Positions 1 to 5,626 of a stretch of DNA of 16,696 nt are shown here, one piece after another. The first letter of the stretch is position 1, and the number at the start of each line of letters is the position of its first letter. The stretch is from contig CBDTTW010000058.1 of assembly GCA_965363675.1 (NCBI GenBank), positions 1 to 16,696 on the forward strand. Reading direction: 5' to 3'. The notes below the pieces were generated by a model that saw only the letters and a list, made by a program, of their open reading frames with translations, made no database searches and was not told the origin of the DNA. The stretch comes from CBDTTW01 sp965363675. Its GTDB lineage: Bacteria > Bacteroidota > Rhodothermia > Rhodothermales > DASSAV01. The position numbers and the translations under genes were made by a program.

Positions 1-684
1 CACGCCCGCCACGACGGGCTTTTCCTCCGGCAGGTCCGTCTCCCACTCGACGATGGAGGCGAGGGCGACGAGTTCCTCTTTCGTCAGGTTGCGCGCCGCC
101 GCGCCGTCCTTGAGCTCGCGGTCGTAATAGCCGTCGAAGCTGCCCTTGATCTTGCGGATCACGTCGGGGGCGTCGGTGAGCCAGTAGAAGGCATAGGTTT
201 CAGGCATCATGTACCCGAAGAGCCGCTGCGGGTCGGCGCCCAGCTCGCGGGCGAGGGCCGTGTCCGCCAGGGCGCGGGCCATGTCCTCGGGCTCGAAGGC
301 CATGACCTTGCCCGCCACGGCCGCGACGACCTCGGGGCGCGTGCCGGGCGGGATCGTCAGCTTGATCGGCGTCTGAAGGCCCTTGCGGAGCGTGTTGAGC
401 ATCGCGTAGTTCGAGGCGCCGGCGCCGAACTCGTAGTAGCCCGCCTTGATCTGGCCGCCCCATCCGGTGGCCCCGCCGAGCAGGTCCAGCGTGCGGCGCG
501 AGCCGAGGATGCCGGCGGCCTCCAGCGAGTCGAGCGCCGCCCCGAAGCCTGCGCCGCGCGGAATCTTGACGCCGCGCACGCCGGTGTAGAGCGCCGTATT
601 GGGGGCCAGCACCACGTAAAACCCCGCCAGCCCGATTAGGGCGACGAGGGCCAGGGGAATCAGAAACAGCAGCTTGGTGCGCAT
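1..684 (-). CDS. mltG: Endolytic transglycosylase MltG (YceG-like), 3' end cut by window edge
   Basis: This is an inner-membrane lytic transglycosylase that cleaves nascent peptidoglycan strands and is thought to set glycan chain length. The visible 228 residues begin with a short basic start (MRTK) and one membrane helix (about residues 5-27), the usual N-terminal anchor, followed by the periplasmic YceG region. Family landmarks include IKAGYYEF (about 79-86), IPPGTRPEVVA, LFGYMMPETYAF, and ASIVEWET near the edge. Its first Glu (about E213) aligns with the catalytic Glu of E. coli MltG in ASIVEKET. The start is the ATG at 684, chosen because it directly precedes the hydrophobic anchor. The frame is open to base 1, so the C-terminus lies outside the window. 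It is the last visible gene of a same-strand cluster, 35 bp after the chorismate mutase gene. Identification is firm. Confidence 0.93.
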   Translation of the reverse strand, partial: MRTKLLFLIPLALVALIGLAGFYVVLAPNTALYTGVRGVKIPRGAGFGAALDSLEAAGILGSRRTLDLLGGATGWGGQIKAGYYEFGAGASNYAMLNTLRKGLQTPIKLTIPPGTRPEVVAAVAGKVMAFEPEDMARALADTALARELGADPQRLFGYMMPETYAFYWLTDAPDVIRKIKGSFDGYYDRELKDGAAARNLTKEELVALASIVEWETDLPEEKPVVAGV

Positions 685-719
685 GGGGCAACGGGCGTTG
701 AAGGGCGAGGGCAGGCGCG

Positions 720-1094
720 CTACAGGTCGTCGGGTTCGGGGGGCGCGCCCTGCTGGTACAGGTGGCGCTCCAGCGAGCGCGTCTCGTCGATGATGCGTTC
801 GTAGAGGCGGCGGATGGCGGCGGCCGAAAGCGGCCCCCGGTTCGAAGCGGTCACGTTATGGAGCACGTCCACTTCGCGCGCGGGCTGGTAGACCGGCAGG
901 CCGAGCCGCTTCTTGATGGCGCCGATCTGGTTGGCGCACACGGCGCGCTCGTTGAGCATGGCGATCAGGGCGCGGTCGATGGCGTCGATGCGGTCGCGCA
1001 GCGGCGCCAGGTCGGCCTCGGTGGGCGCCTCGGGCTCGGGGAGGGGGCCGTCCTCGTAGAGCACGAGGATGTCCTGAAACACGCGCTGAAGCAT
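720..1094 (-). CDS. Chorismate mutase, AroQ class (stand-alone)
   Basis: This 124-residue all-helical protein should convert chorismate to prephenate, the first step of the Phe/Tyr branch. The AroQ core runs from about residue 29 to 112. LRDRIDAIDRALIAMLNER forms helix 1 with the substrate-binding arginines (about R33/R35 and R50). K61 in GAIKKRLGLPVY matches the active-site Lys, and PAREVDVL (R73, E74) matches the conserved Arg-Glu pair. IIDETRSLER closes the fold and places a Glu where E. coli has Gln88, as in several monofunctional enzymes. About 25 residues precede the core, rich in Glu and Pro. No prephenate dehydratase, dehydrogenase or DAHP synthase domain is fused. It lies 5 bp after tsaD and 35 bp before mltG on the same strand, so co-transcription is likely. 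The family call is firm; the specific gene name is left open. Confidence 0.9.
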   Translation of the reverse strand: MLQRVFQDILVLYEDGPLPEPEAPTEADLAPLRDRIDAIDRALIAMLNERAVCANQIGAIKKRLGLPVYQPAREVDVLHNVTASNRGPLSAAAIRRLYERIIDETRSLERHLYQQGAPPEPDDL

Positions 1095-1099
1095 GGGGC

Positions 1100-2122
1100 T
1101 TACAGGGTTAGCGAAAGGTTAGGCTCCGCCGTGAGCGTGAGCGGGCTCGTCAGGCCGGCGGCCAGCTTGAACCGCGCCGCCGCCGCAATCATGGCGGCGT
1201 TGTCGGTGCAGTAGGCCGGGGGGGCAATATAGAGCGCAACGCCCCTACGTTCGGCAAGCGCGGCGGCGCGGCGGCGCAGCTCGGCGTTGCCCGAGACGCC
1301 GCCCGAGAGCGCCGCGTGGCGCAGCCCCGTCTCGCGGAGGGCATGGCCGAGGCCGTCGAGCAGCATGTCCACGACGGCGGCCTGAAAGGCGGCGCACACG
1401 TCGGCGAGGCGCGTTTCGAGCAGGCGGGCGCGCTCCTCCGGGGCGAAGGCGTTCAGGTAGTAGAGCACCGCCGTCTTGATGCCGCTGAACGAGAAGTCGG
1501 CAGGCGTAGGGCGGCGGCGCGGGAACGGGTGGAAAGCCGGGTCGCCGGCGGCGGCCAGCCGGTCGATGGCGGGGCCGCCGGGGTAGCCCAGGCCGAGCAT
1601 CTTGGCGACCTTGTCGAAGGCTTCCCCGGCCGCGTCGTCGAGCGAGCGCCCGACGACGGTGTGCCGAAAGCCTTCCTCCACGACGACGACGAGGGTGTGC
1701 CCGCCCGAAACGACCATGCCCAGGAACGGAAACGGCGGCGCCGGCTCGGAGAGAAAGGCCGAGTACAGATGCCCGTCGAGGTGGTTGACGCCGACGAGCG
1801 GGATGCCCAGCCCCAGGGCAAGCGCCTTGGCAAACGAGACGCCCACGAGGAGCGAGCCCGCCAGCCCCGGCCCGTGCGTCACGGCGACGGCGCCCAGCTC
1901 GGCCTTCGAGACGCCCGCCGTGCGCAGCGCCTCCTCGACGACGGGCACGATCAGGCGCTGGTGCGCGCGCGAGGCCAGCTCCGGCACTACGCCGCCGAAA
2001 GGCAGATGCTCGGCCTGCGCCGCCACGATGCTCGCCCGGAGCGCCCCGCCGACCATGACCGCCGCCGCGCAGTCGTCGCAAGAGGTTTCGATGCCCAGCA
2101 ACGTGGGCGCTGCGCGTGCCAT
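1100..2122 (-). CDS. tsaD: tRNA N6-threonylcarbamoyladenosine (t6A) transferase subunit TsaD
   Basis: TsaD transfers the threonylcarbamoyl group from threonylcarbamoyl-AMP to A37 of ANN-decoding tRNAs, working with TsaB and TsaE in the cytoplasm. At 340 residues it has normal family length (Kae1/Gcp/YgjD, ASKHA fold). Visible landmarks are the N-terminal LGIETSCDD (9-17), ELASRAH (48-54), THGPGLAGSLLVG (82-94), the metal-binding HLDGH (H114, H118), SGGHT (139-143), DDAAGEAFDKVAKMLGLGYPGGP (162-184 region), SGGVSGNAELR, and the C-terminal CTDNAAMIA carrying the metal-ligand Asp. The ATG at 2122 leads directly into the conserved N-terminus. It heads a minus-strand cluster with chorismate mutase and mltG, and is divergent from the secreted-protein gene at 2346. 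TsaB and TsaE are not in the window. Identification is very firm. Confidence 0.97.
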   Translation of the reverse strand: MARAAPTLLGIETSCDDCAAAVMVGGALRASIVAAQAEHLPFGGVVPELASRAHQRLIVPVVEEALRTAGVSKAELGAVAVTHGPGLAGSLLVGVSFAKALALGLGIPLVGVNHLDGHLYSAFLSEPAPPFPFLGMVVSGGHTLVVVVEEGFRHTVVGRSLDDAAGEAFDKVAKMLGLGYPGGPAIDRLAAAGDPAFHPFPRRRPTPADFSFSGIKTAVLYYLNAFAPEERARLLETRLADVCAAFQAAVVDMLLDGLGHALRETGLRHAALSGGVSGNAELRRRAAALAERRGVALYIAPPAYCTDNAAMIAAAARFKLAAGLTSPLTLTAEPNLSLTL

Positions 2123-2243
2123 ACCGTTTGGTGCAGACTCTGAAATTCATGTCGCTTCCGTCCGGCCCATACGAAGCCGCGCCGGAGGGGCGTTTCCCCG
2201 ACAGGCAGGGCATTTCGGGAAGCCTGCCGCTTTTGGCGTCGTA

Positions 2244-2267
2244 AGTTTAGAACAAACACGCTAAACT
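2244..2267. promoter_or_regulatory. Inverted repeat AGTTTAG-N10-CTAAACT, candidate operator
   Basis: AGTTTAG (2244-2250) and CTAAACT (2261-2267) form a perfect 7-bp dyad with a 10-bp AT-rich spacer. It ends 7 bp before the -35 box at 2275, so its centre sits roughly 55 bp upstream of the expected transcription start of the gene at 2346. That is a position where activators commonly bind. It also lies upstream of the divergent tsaD cluster. I do not recognise the half-site as that of a known regulator; the operator role is inferred from geometry only. Confidence 0.4.
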
Positions 2268-2274
2268 GTGGTTG

Positions 2275-2303
2275 TTGACAATCGAGACGCCCCTGTCTAT
2301 AAT
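2275..2303 (+). promoter_or_regulatory. Consensus -35/-10 promoter of the secreted-protein gene
   Basis: TTGACA (2275-2280) and TATAAT (2298-2303) are separated by exactly 17 bp, a perfect match to the vegetative sigma-70 consensus. Expected transcription start is near 2310, giving a leader of about 36 nt. The purine stretch GAGGGG (2336-2341) lies 4 nt before the ATG at 2346. Bacteroidota sensu stricto usually use a different promoter (-33 TTTG / -7 TAnnTTTG), so this exact E. coli-like form is notable. The surrounding non-coding stretch (2123-2345) also holds the dyad at 2244 and a weaker 6-bp dyad, GGCAGG/CCTGCC (2204-2228). Confidence 0.75.
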
Positions 2304-2345
2304 ACAATTTGATCCGAGTCACCGGGCAACCTGCTGAGGGGATTT

Positions 2346-2897
2346 ATGCGCAAAGCGCTTCTGTTCATTTTCGTAGTCGGGCTTCTGGCCCTGGCGCAGC
2401 CGGCCGAGGCGCAGCTTCGCGCCAACGTCCCGAGCGTGCGGGCGCAGTCCCGGCTGTTCAACGACTCCGGCGCGGGCGTCATGCTGAACAAGCTGTTTAG
2501 CCCCGAGCACTTCCGCATGTCGCACGCCTACGAGATGTCGTTCGGCTCCTTCGGCGGCGATACGCATTCGATGGGGATGTACACCAACACGCTGGCCTGG
2601 CAGTTCAGCGATAAGCTGGCGGCCAAGGTGGACGTAAGCCTGGCGCACAACCTGCTCGGCGGCGGAATGGACAACAAGGCCCTCGGGCTGGGCCGGCAGA
2701 ACGGCAAGGTGTTCTTGCGCAACGCCGAGGTGGCCTACCGGCCGACCGAGCGCACGCTGCTGCACCTCTCGATTCGGCAGAGCCCCTACGGCAGTTACAT
2801 GGGGCCGTACGGCTACATGAACCCCGGCGCGTACGGCGGCCCGTTCGGGTACGCCTCCCGCAGCGAGGACTTGTTCTGGCGCGCGCGCAGCCGCTGA
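2346..2897 (+). CDS. Secreted protein of unknown function with Gly/Tyr-rich tail
   Basis: This is a 183-residue protein with a classical Sec signal peptide: MRK, a hydrophobic core (about 5-17), then PAEA before QL, giving likely cleavage after residue 22. The mature part starts with RANVPSVRAQSR, then LFSPEHFRMSHAYEMSFGSFGGD, followed by alternating segments (MGMYTNTLAWQFSDKLAAKVDVSLAH, KVFLRNAEVAYRPTERTLLHLSIRQ) with the look of amphipathic beta strands. The last 45 or so residues are rich in Gly, Tyr and Pro (YGSYMGPYGYMN, GAYGGPFGY) and end in basic RARSR. It has no lipobox, no cysteine, and no type 9 sorting domain that I can see. A periplasmic or outer-membrane-associated location is inferred. 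It appears monocistronic, with a perfect consensus promoter before it and a strong terminator after it, which suggests high expression. I cannot assign a function. Confidence 0.85.
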   Translation: MRKALLFIFVVGLLALAQPAEAQLRANVPSVRAQSRLFNDSGAGVMLNKLFSPEHFRMSHAYEMSFGSFGGDTHSMGMYTNTLAWQFSDKLAAKVDVSLAHNLLGGGMDNKALGLGRQNGKVFLRNAEVAYRPTERTLLHLSIRQSPYGSYMGPYGYMNPGAYGGPFGYASRSEDLFWRARSR

Positions 2898-2918
2898 CCC
2901 TGAAATTAGCGTACATTG

Positions 2919-2955
2919 AACGCGGCGCCCCTTTTCCGAGGGTGCGCCGCGTTTT
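2919..2955 (+). terminator. Rho-independent terminator of the secreted-protein gene
   Basis: AACGCGGCGC (2919-2928) pairs perfectly over 10 bp with GCGCCGCGTT (2944-2953). Extra CCC/GGG pairing is possible inside the loop, and the 3' side runs into TTTTCGTTT. It lies 22 bp after the stop codon at 2897 and isolates this gene from the downstream LytR_C-rsfS genes. Confidence 0.85.
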
Positions 2956-2990
2956 CGTTTGCGCCCCTACCCGGCAGCGCCGTATGAGGC

Positions 2991-3470
2991 ATGGCCGCCC
3001 GTAAACCCTCCCGTAAATCTGCCAAGTCGCCCCGCTGGAAGCGCTGGAGCCTGAACCTGGCCCTGGCGGCGGCGCTGGGCGTGCTGGCGGTGCTCGCCTA
3101 CGCGCTCGGCGGGCGCCTGCTGGAGCAGCGCCGCCCCGCCCCGGCGCCGGCCTCGGCCGCCCCGGCGCCGGTGGTGCAGGTCGAGGTCGTCAACGGGTGC
3201 GGCGTGCCGGGTCTGGCCGCCGACGTGCGCAGTTACCTGCGCGCCGCAGGCTTCGACGTGGTCGGCGTCGGGGACGCCCGCCCGTACCGGCAAAAACAAA
3301 CGCTCGTGATCGACCGGGGCGGCGGCCCGGAGGCCGCCCGGCGCGTGGCGGCGGCGCTCGGGGTGGCCTCCGAGCGCGTGCAGCACGAGCCACGCCCCGA
3401 AGAATACCTCGACGCTTCCGTAGTGCTCGGGATGGATTACAAAACCCTGAAACCTTTCATGCCGGAGTAA
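2991..3470 (+). CDS. Membrane-anchored LytR C-terminal-domain (LytR_C) protein
   Basis: This 159-residue protein has a strongly basic N-terminus (MAARKPSRKSAKSPRWKRW), a single membrane helix at about 21-40, and a Pro/Ala linker at 48-61. A LytR_C-type domain follows at about 62-157, marked by VVQVEVVNGCGVPGLAADVRSYLR, FDVVGVGDARPY, TLVIDRGGGPEAARRVAAALG and DASVVLGMDY. The catalytic LytR-CpsA-Psr phosphotransferase domain is absent, so this is the accessory domain alone. The topology implied is cytoplasm-in, domain-out. In the family the domain is associated with the cell envelope, but its ligand is not established. The single Cys (C70) lies in the conserved NGCG stretch. It is followed 72 bp later by rsfS on the same strand. 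The domain call is confident; the cellular role is unknown. Confidence 0.85.
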   Translation: MAARKPSRKSAKSPRWKRWSLNLALAAALGVLAVLAYALGGRLLEQRRPAPAPASAAPAPVVQVEVVNGCGVPGLAADVRSYLRAAGFDVVGVGDARPYRQKQTLVIDRGGGPEAARRVAAALGVASERVQHEPRPEEYLDASVVLGMDYKTLKPFMPE

Positions 3471-3542
3471 GGCTCGGGGGGACCGGCCCGCCGGTTGCGT
3501 CGTACAAACCCCTCAGAGTCCCTTCCACCGACTTTCAACCTG

Positions 3543-4103
3543 ATGCTTATGGCTCCGGAATCCGACGCGGCTACGCTCGTTCCTCACCGCTCCGCGGAAA
3601 AGAAGCGCACCACCCAAACCCCTGCCGCCGAACTGGCCCGGCTGGCCGTTGACGGCGTGCTCTCGAAGAAAGCCCACGATGTCGTCGTGATGGACATGCG
3701 CCACGTGAGCGGCATTGCCGACTTTTTCATCGTATGCACGGGCGATTCGGATTTGCAGGTGCGCGCCATCGCCGACGCGACGGCCGAGCAGGTGCGCGAG
3801 GCCACGGGCGAAAAGCCCTGGCACGTCGAAGGCACGGACCACTGGCAATGGGTGCTCGTCGATTTCGTGGATGTGGTGGTGCACGTCTTCAACCCTGAGA
3901 AACGGCTGTTCTACGCCATCGAGCGGCTCTGGGGAGATGCGCCCATCGAAGAGGTCGCGGAGACGGCTTCCGGCGCCGACGTGCGCCTGCTGAAGCCGGG
4001 CGCGCCGGCCCCTTCCGCCCCGGCCCCGGCGCCGCTGGAGGAGAACGCCGTCGCCGAGGAAGGGCCCTCCGGCAGGGCCGCCGCAACCGACGAGCCCGCA
4101 TGA
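3543..4103 (+). CDS. rsfS: Ribosomal silencing factor RsfS
   Basis: RsfS binds ribosomal protein uL14 on the 50S subunit and blocks subunit joining, lowering translation in starvation. The 186-residue product carries the core at about 28-135: AAELARLAVDGVLSKKAHDVVVMDM, GIADFFIVCTGDSDLQVRAIAD, EKPWHVEGTDHWQWVLVDFVDVVVHVF, and PEKRLFYAIERLWGDAP. It is longer than the usual 105-130 residues because of a polar leader of about 27 residues and a Pro/Ala/Glu-rich tail of about 50. I prefer the ATG at 3543; an ATG at 3549 and a TTG at 3495 are in-frame alternatives, and no clear ribosome-binding site decides between them. The stop overlaps the next start as ATGA (4100-4103), indicating translational coupling with the lipoprotein gene. 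Identity is firm, the start less so. Confidence 0.93.
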   Translation: MLMAPESDAATLVPHRSAEKKRTTQTPAAELARLAVDGVLSKKAHDVVVMDMRHVSGIADFFIVCTGDSDLQVRAIADATAEQVREATGEKPWHVEGTDHWQWVLVDFVDVVVHVFNPEKRLFYAIERLWGDAPIEEVAETASGADVRLLKPGAPAPSAPAPAPLEENAVAEEGPSGRAAATDEPA

Positions 4104-4640
4104 ACCCTCGCCGGCGCGTCCTCGGCTGCCTGCTGGGCGGCCTGCTCTGCCTCGGGGCGGCGGCGTGCGGCGGCTCGCGCGCGCCGCGCCGCCATCCCGC
4201 CGGATGCGCAGTACGGCCACCGCTACACCTCCGAGAGCGCCCCGGACGTGCGCCGCACCCTCACGCTGGAGGCGCCTACGCCGGGCCAGGCGTATTTCTA
4301 CTACCCCATCGTTTTGGACTCGGCCCTGGTGCGGTATGAGGCCCGCCCGCGCACGACGCCCGCCGACAGCGGCGCCGTGGCCGCCGAGGTGCTCATCAAG
4401 GGCTCGCTCCCGGACGACTGCACCGAGCTGCACTCGGTGCGGCAGTCGCGCGCGGGCAACTACGTCCAGATGGAGTTTCTGATGCGCCGCCCGCAAAAAG
4501 CCGTCTGCCGCCCGATTCGGCAGCCCTACCGGTTCTACCAGCCTCTCGAAGGGCTCTACCGTGCAGGAAGCTATACGCTCAAGATCAACGGCAAGCCCAC
4601 GCCGTTCGAGGTGCGCTTCTTCGCGGAGGGCCGCCGCTAA
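4100..4640 (+). pseudogene. Lipoprotein of unknown function, interrupted by a +1 frameshift
   Basis: The ATG at 4100 opens a lipoprotein signal peptide: a basic MNPRRR, a hydrophobic stretch, then the lipobox LGAAAC followed by GGS, with the lipidated Cys codon at 4166-4168. In that frame the protein loses sense after about codon 30. The plausible mature protein continues in another frame from about 4197 (PPDAQYGHRYTSESAPDVRR) to the stop at 4638-4640. The downstream part is strand-rich and has two cysteines (DDCTELHSV and KAVCRPI), possibly a disulphide, and ends PFEVRFFAEGRR. The shift falls in the extremely GC-repetitive stretch 4171-4197, where one surplus base would explain it. A sequencing error is as likely as a real mutation. 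The downstream frame has no credible start of its own. It overlaps the rsfS stop as ATGA. The lipoprotein call is good; function is not recognised. Confidence 0.7.
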
Positions 4641-4667
4641 CCCCCTGAACGACTTGGAGCATCAGCT

Positions 4668-5039
4668 ATGCGCTGGATGATCGGCGCCGGAGCGCTTTTC
4701 GCGGGTCTGGCCGTTGCGGCGGGCGCCTTCGGGGCGCATGCGTTGCGGGCGGAGCTTACCCCCGAGCGCCTGGCCGTTTTCGAGACGGGCGCGCGCTACC
4801 AGATGTACCACGCGCTCGCGCTCGTTGCGGTGGGCCTGCTGGCGGGCCGATCGGAGACGGGGCTGCTGCACGCGGCGGCGTACTTGTTTGCGGCGGGCAT
4901 CGTGCTGTTCTCGGGCAGCCTGTACGCGCTCGTCCTGACGGATACGCCGTGGCTGGGGGCCGTCGCGCCGGTCGGCGGCGTCTGCTTCCTGGCGGGGTGG
5001 GGCGCGCTCGTGTGGGCGGCGCTCCGGGGCGCCGTGTAG
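4668..5039 (+). CDS. DUF423 family integral membrane protein
   Basis: This 123-residue protein has about four membrane helices (roughly 3-24, 45-60, 66-88, 95-118). It matches DUF423 (E. coli YgdD-like) by length and by landmarks: GALFAGLAVAAGAFGAHALR at the N-terminus, TGARYQMYHALALVAVGLL in helix 2, and FSGSLYALVLT in helix 3 followed by GAVAPVGGVCFLAGW in helix 4. The conserved GAFGAHAL and YQMYHA motifs are intact. No biochemical role is established for the family. GGAG lies 8 nt before the ATG, supporting this start. It is the last gene of the plus-strand group, 27 bp after the lipoprotein gene, and ends just before a terminator. Confidence 0.92.
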   Translation: MRWMIGAGALFAGLAVAAGAFGAHALRAELTPERLAVFETGARYQMYHALALVAVGLLAGRSETGLLHAAAYLFAAGIVLFSGSLYALVLTDTPWLGAVAPVGGVCFLAGWGALVWAALRGAV

Positions 5040-5058
5040 CGCCGGGCGGACGCGCAAA

Positions 5059-5092
5059 AGCCCCCAGGCGCGGGCGCGCGTGGGGGCTCTTT
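5059..5092. terminator. Bidirectional rho-independent terminator between convergent genes
   Basis: AGCCCCCA (5059-5066) pairs with TGGGGGCT (5081-5088), an 8-bp stem with a 14-nt GC-rich loop. On the plus strand it is followed by CTTTC. On the minus strand the preceding AAAA (5056-5059) reads as a U-tract. It sits 19 bp after the DUF423 stop and 21 bp beyond the stop of the minus-strand gene at 5114, so it can end transcription from both sides. Confidence 0.8.
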
Positions 5093-5113
5093 CGGGCGGC
5101 GTTGCCGGCGGTC

Positions 5114-5473
5114 TCAGGAGACTTCGTCTTCCTCGAAGAGCAGGGTTACGCTCGGCATCAGGCCGTGCTGCTGCGCCAGTTGGAAAAGCGCGTCGGCGGC
5201 TTCCTCGGCCGAGTTGAACGAGCCGTGGGGGGCGCTGTCCACGGCCAGGGCATAGCCGATGTCCTCGCCTTCCGAGGGTTCGTCCTCCTCCCACTCGGTG
5301 GCTTCCTCGATGATGAACACGTTCTCGTCGGGGACGTAGGAGGCCAGGAAACGCTCCTTCCGGTTCTCGAAGTCGATCAGGCTCAGGTTGCCGAGAGCCT
5401 CGTACTCATCGTCGTAGAGCAGCGTTTCGGCGATGAGCTGCCGGGCGAATTGTTCGAGGTTGAATGCGCTCAT
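5114..5473 (-). CDS. Small, very acidic protein of unknown function
   Basis: This 119-residue soluble protein has no signal peptide, membrane segment or cysteine. By hand count it has 29 Asp/Glu and only 4 Lys/Arg, so it is extremely acidic. The N-terminal third (MSAFNLEQFARQLIAETLLY) looks helical. A middle part (LIDFENRKERFLASY, VFIIEEATEWEEDEPSEGED) is strongly acidic. The end (SAEEAADALFQLAQQHGLMPSVTLLFEEDEVS) looks like a helix followed by a strand. The frame extends upstream to 5569, but the added residues are Arg/Pro-rich and unlike the rest, so I chose the ATG at 5473. It follows lipB on the same strand after 140 bp and converges with the DUF423 gene. I do not recognise a family. A regulator, an adaptor or a nucleic-acid mimic would fit the charge, but nothing proves any of these. 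Confidence 0.75.
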   Translation of the reverse strand: MSAFNLEQFARQLIAETLLYDDEYEALGNLSLIDFENRKERFLASYVPDENVFIIEEATEWEEDEPSEGEDIGYALAVDSAPHGSFNSAEEAADALFQLAQQHGLMPSVTLLFEEDEVS

Positions 5474-5534
5474 AGGGATAACCTTCGGAAAGGATTTGTG
5501 GACTGGCGGGGTGGAAACGCGCGCCCTGGCCTGC

Positions 5535-5601
5535 GGCGGGTAACGGTGTATAAGCCCGAGGCGCCGCATATGATCCCGGCGCCGGGTTACAGGCGGGTAA
5601 C
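5535..5601. repeat. Direct repeat GGCGGGTAAC (two copies) with an inverted partial copy
   Basis: GGCGGGTAAC occurs at 5535-5544 and 5592-5601, 57 bp apart. An inverted partial match, CGGGTTAC, ends at 5590, so GTTAC (5586-5590) and GTAAC (5597-5601) form a small dyad. The 12-bp palindrome CCCGGCGCCGGG (5575-5586) lies between the copies. All of this is in the 140-bp gap upstream of the acidic gene at 5473. A regulator-binding role is possible; chance in GC-rich DNA cannot be excluded. Confidence 0.3.
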
Positions 5602-5603
5602 TG

Positions 5604-5626
5604 CGCCGGCCGTCTACAGGCCGGCG
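5604..5626 (-). other. GC-rich stem-loop enclosing the lipB stop codon
   Basis: CGCCGGCC (5604-5611) pairs with GGCCGGCG (5619-5626) over 8 bp, with a 7-nt loop that contains the lipB stop (5614-5616). No U-tract follows on the minus strand, so this is at best a weak or factor-dependent terminator, or an mRNA 3' stabiliser. Confidence 0.35.

Noticed and set aside
1245..2213. Minus-strand open frame of 322 codons overlapping tsaD
   Set aside because: The translation is Arg/Pro/Gly-rich with no motif, while the other frame gives full-length TsaD with all signatures.
4165..4482. A third-frame 105-codon reading of the lipoprotein region
   Set aside because: Its product is Arg/Pro/Ala-rich with no signal peptide or motif. 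The signal peptide and mature domain are each clear in the other two frames.
5474..5569. Upstream extension of the acidic protein to a start at 5569
   Set aside because: The extra 32 residues are Arg/Pro/His-rich and unlike the acidic body. The ATG at 5473 gives a coherent protein.
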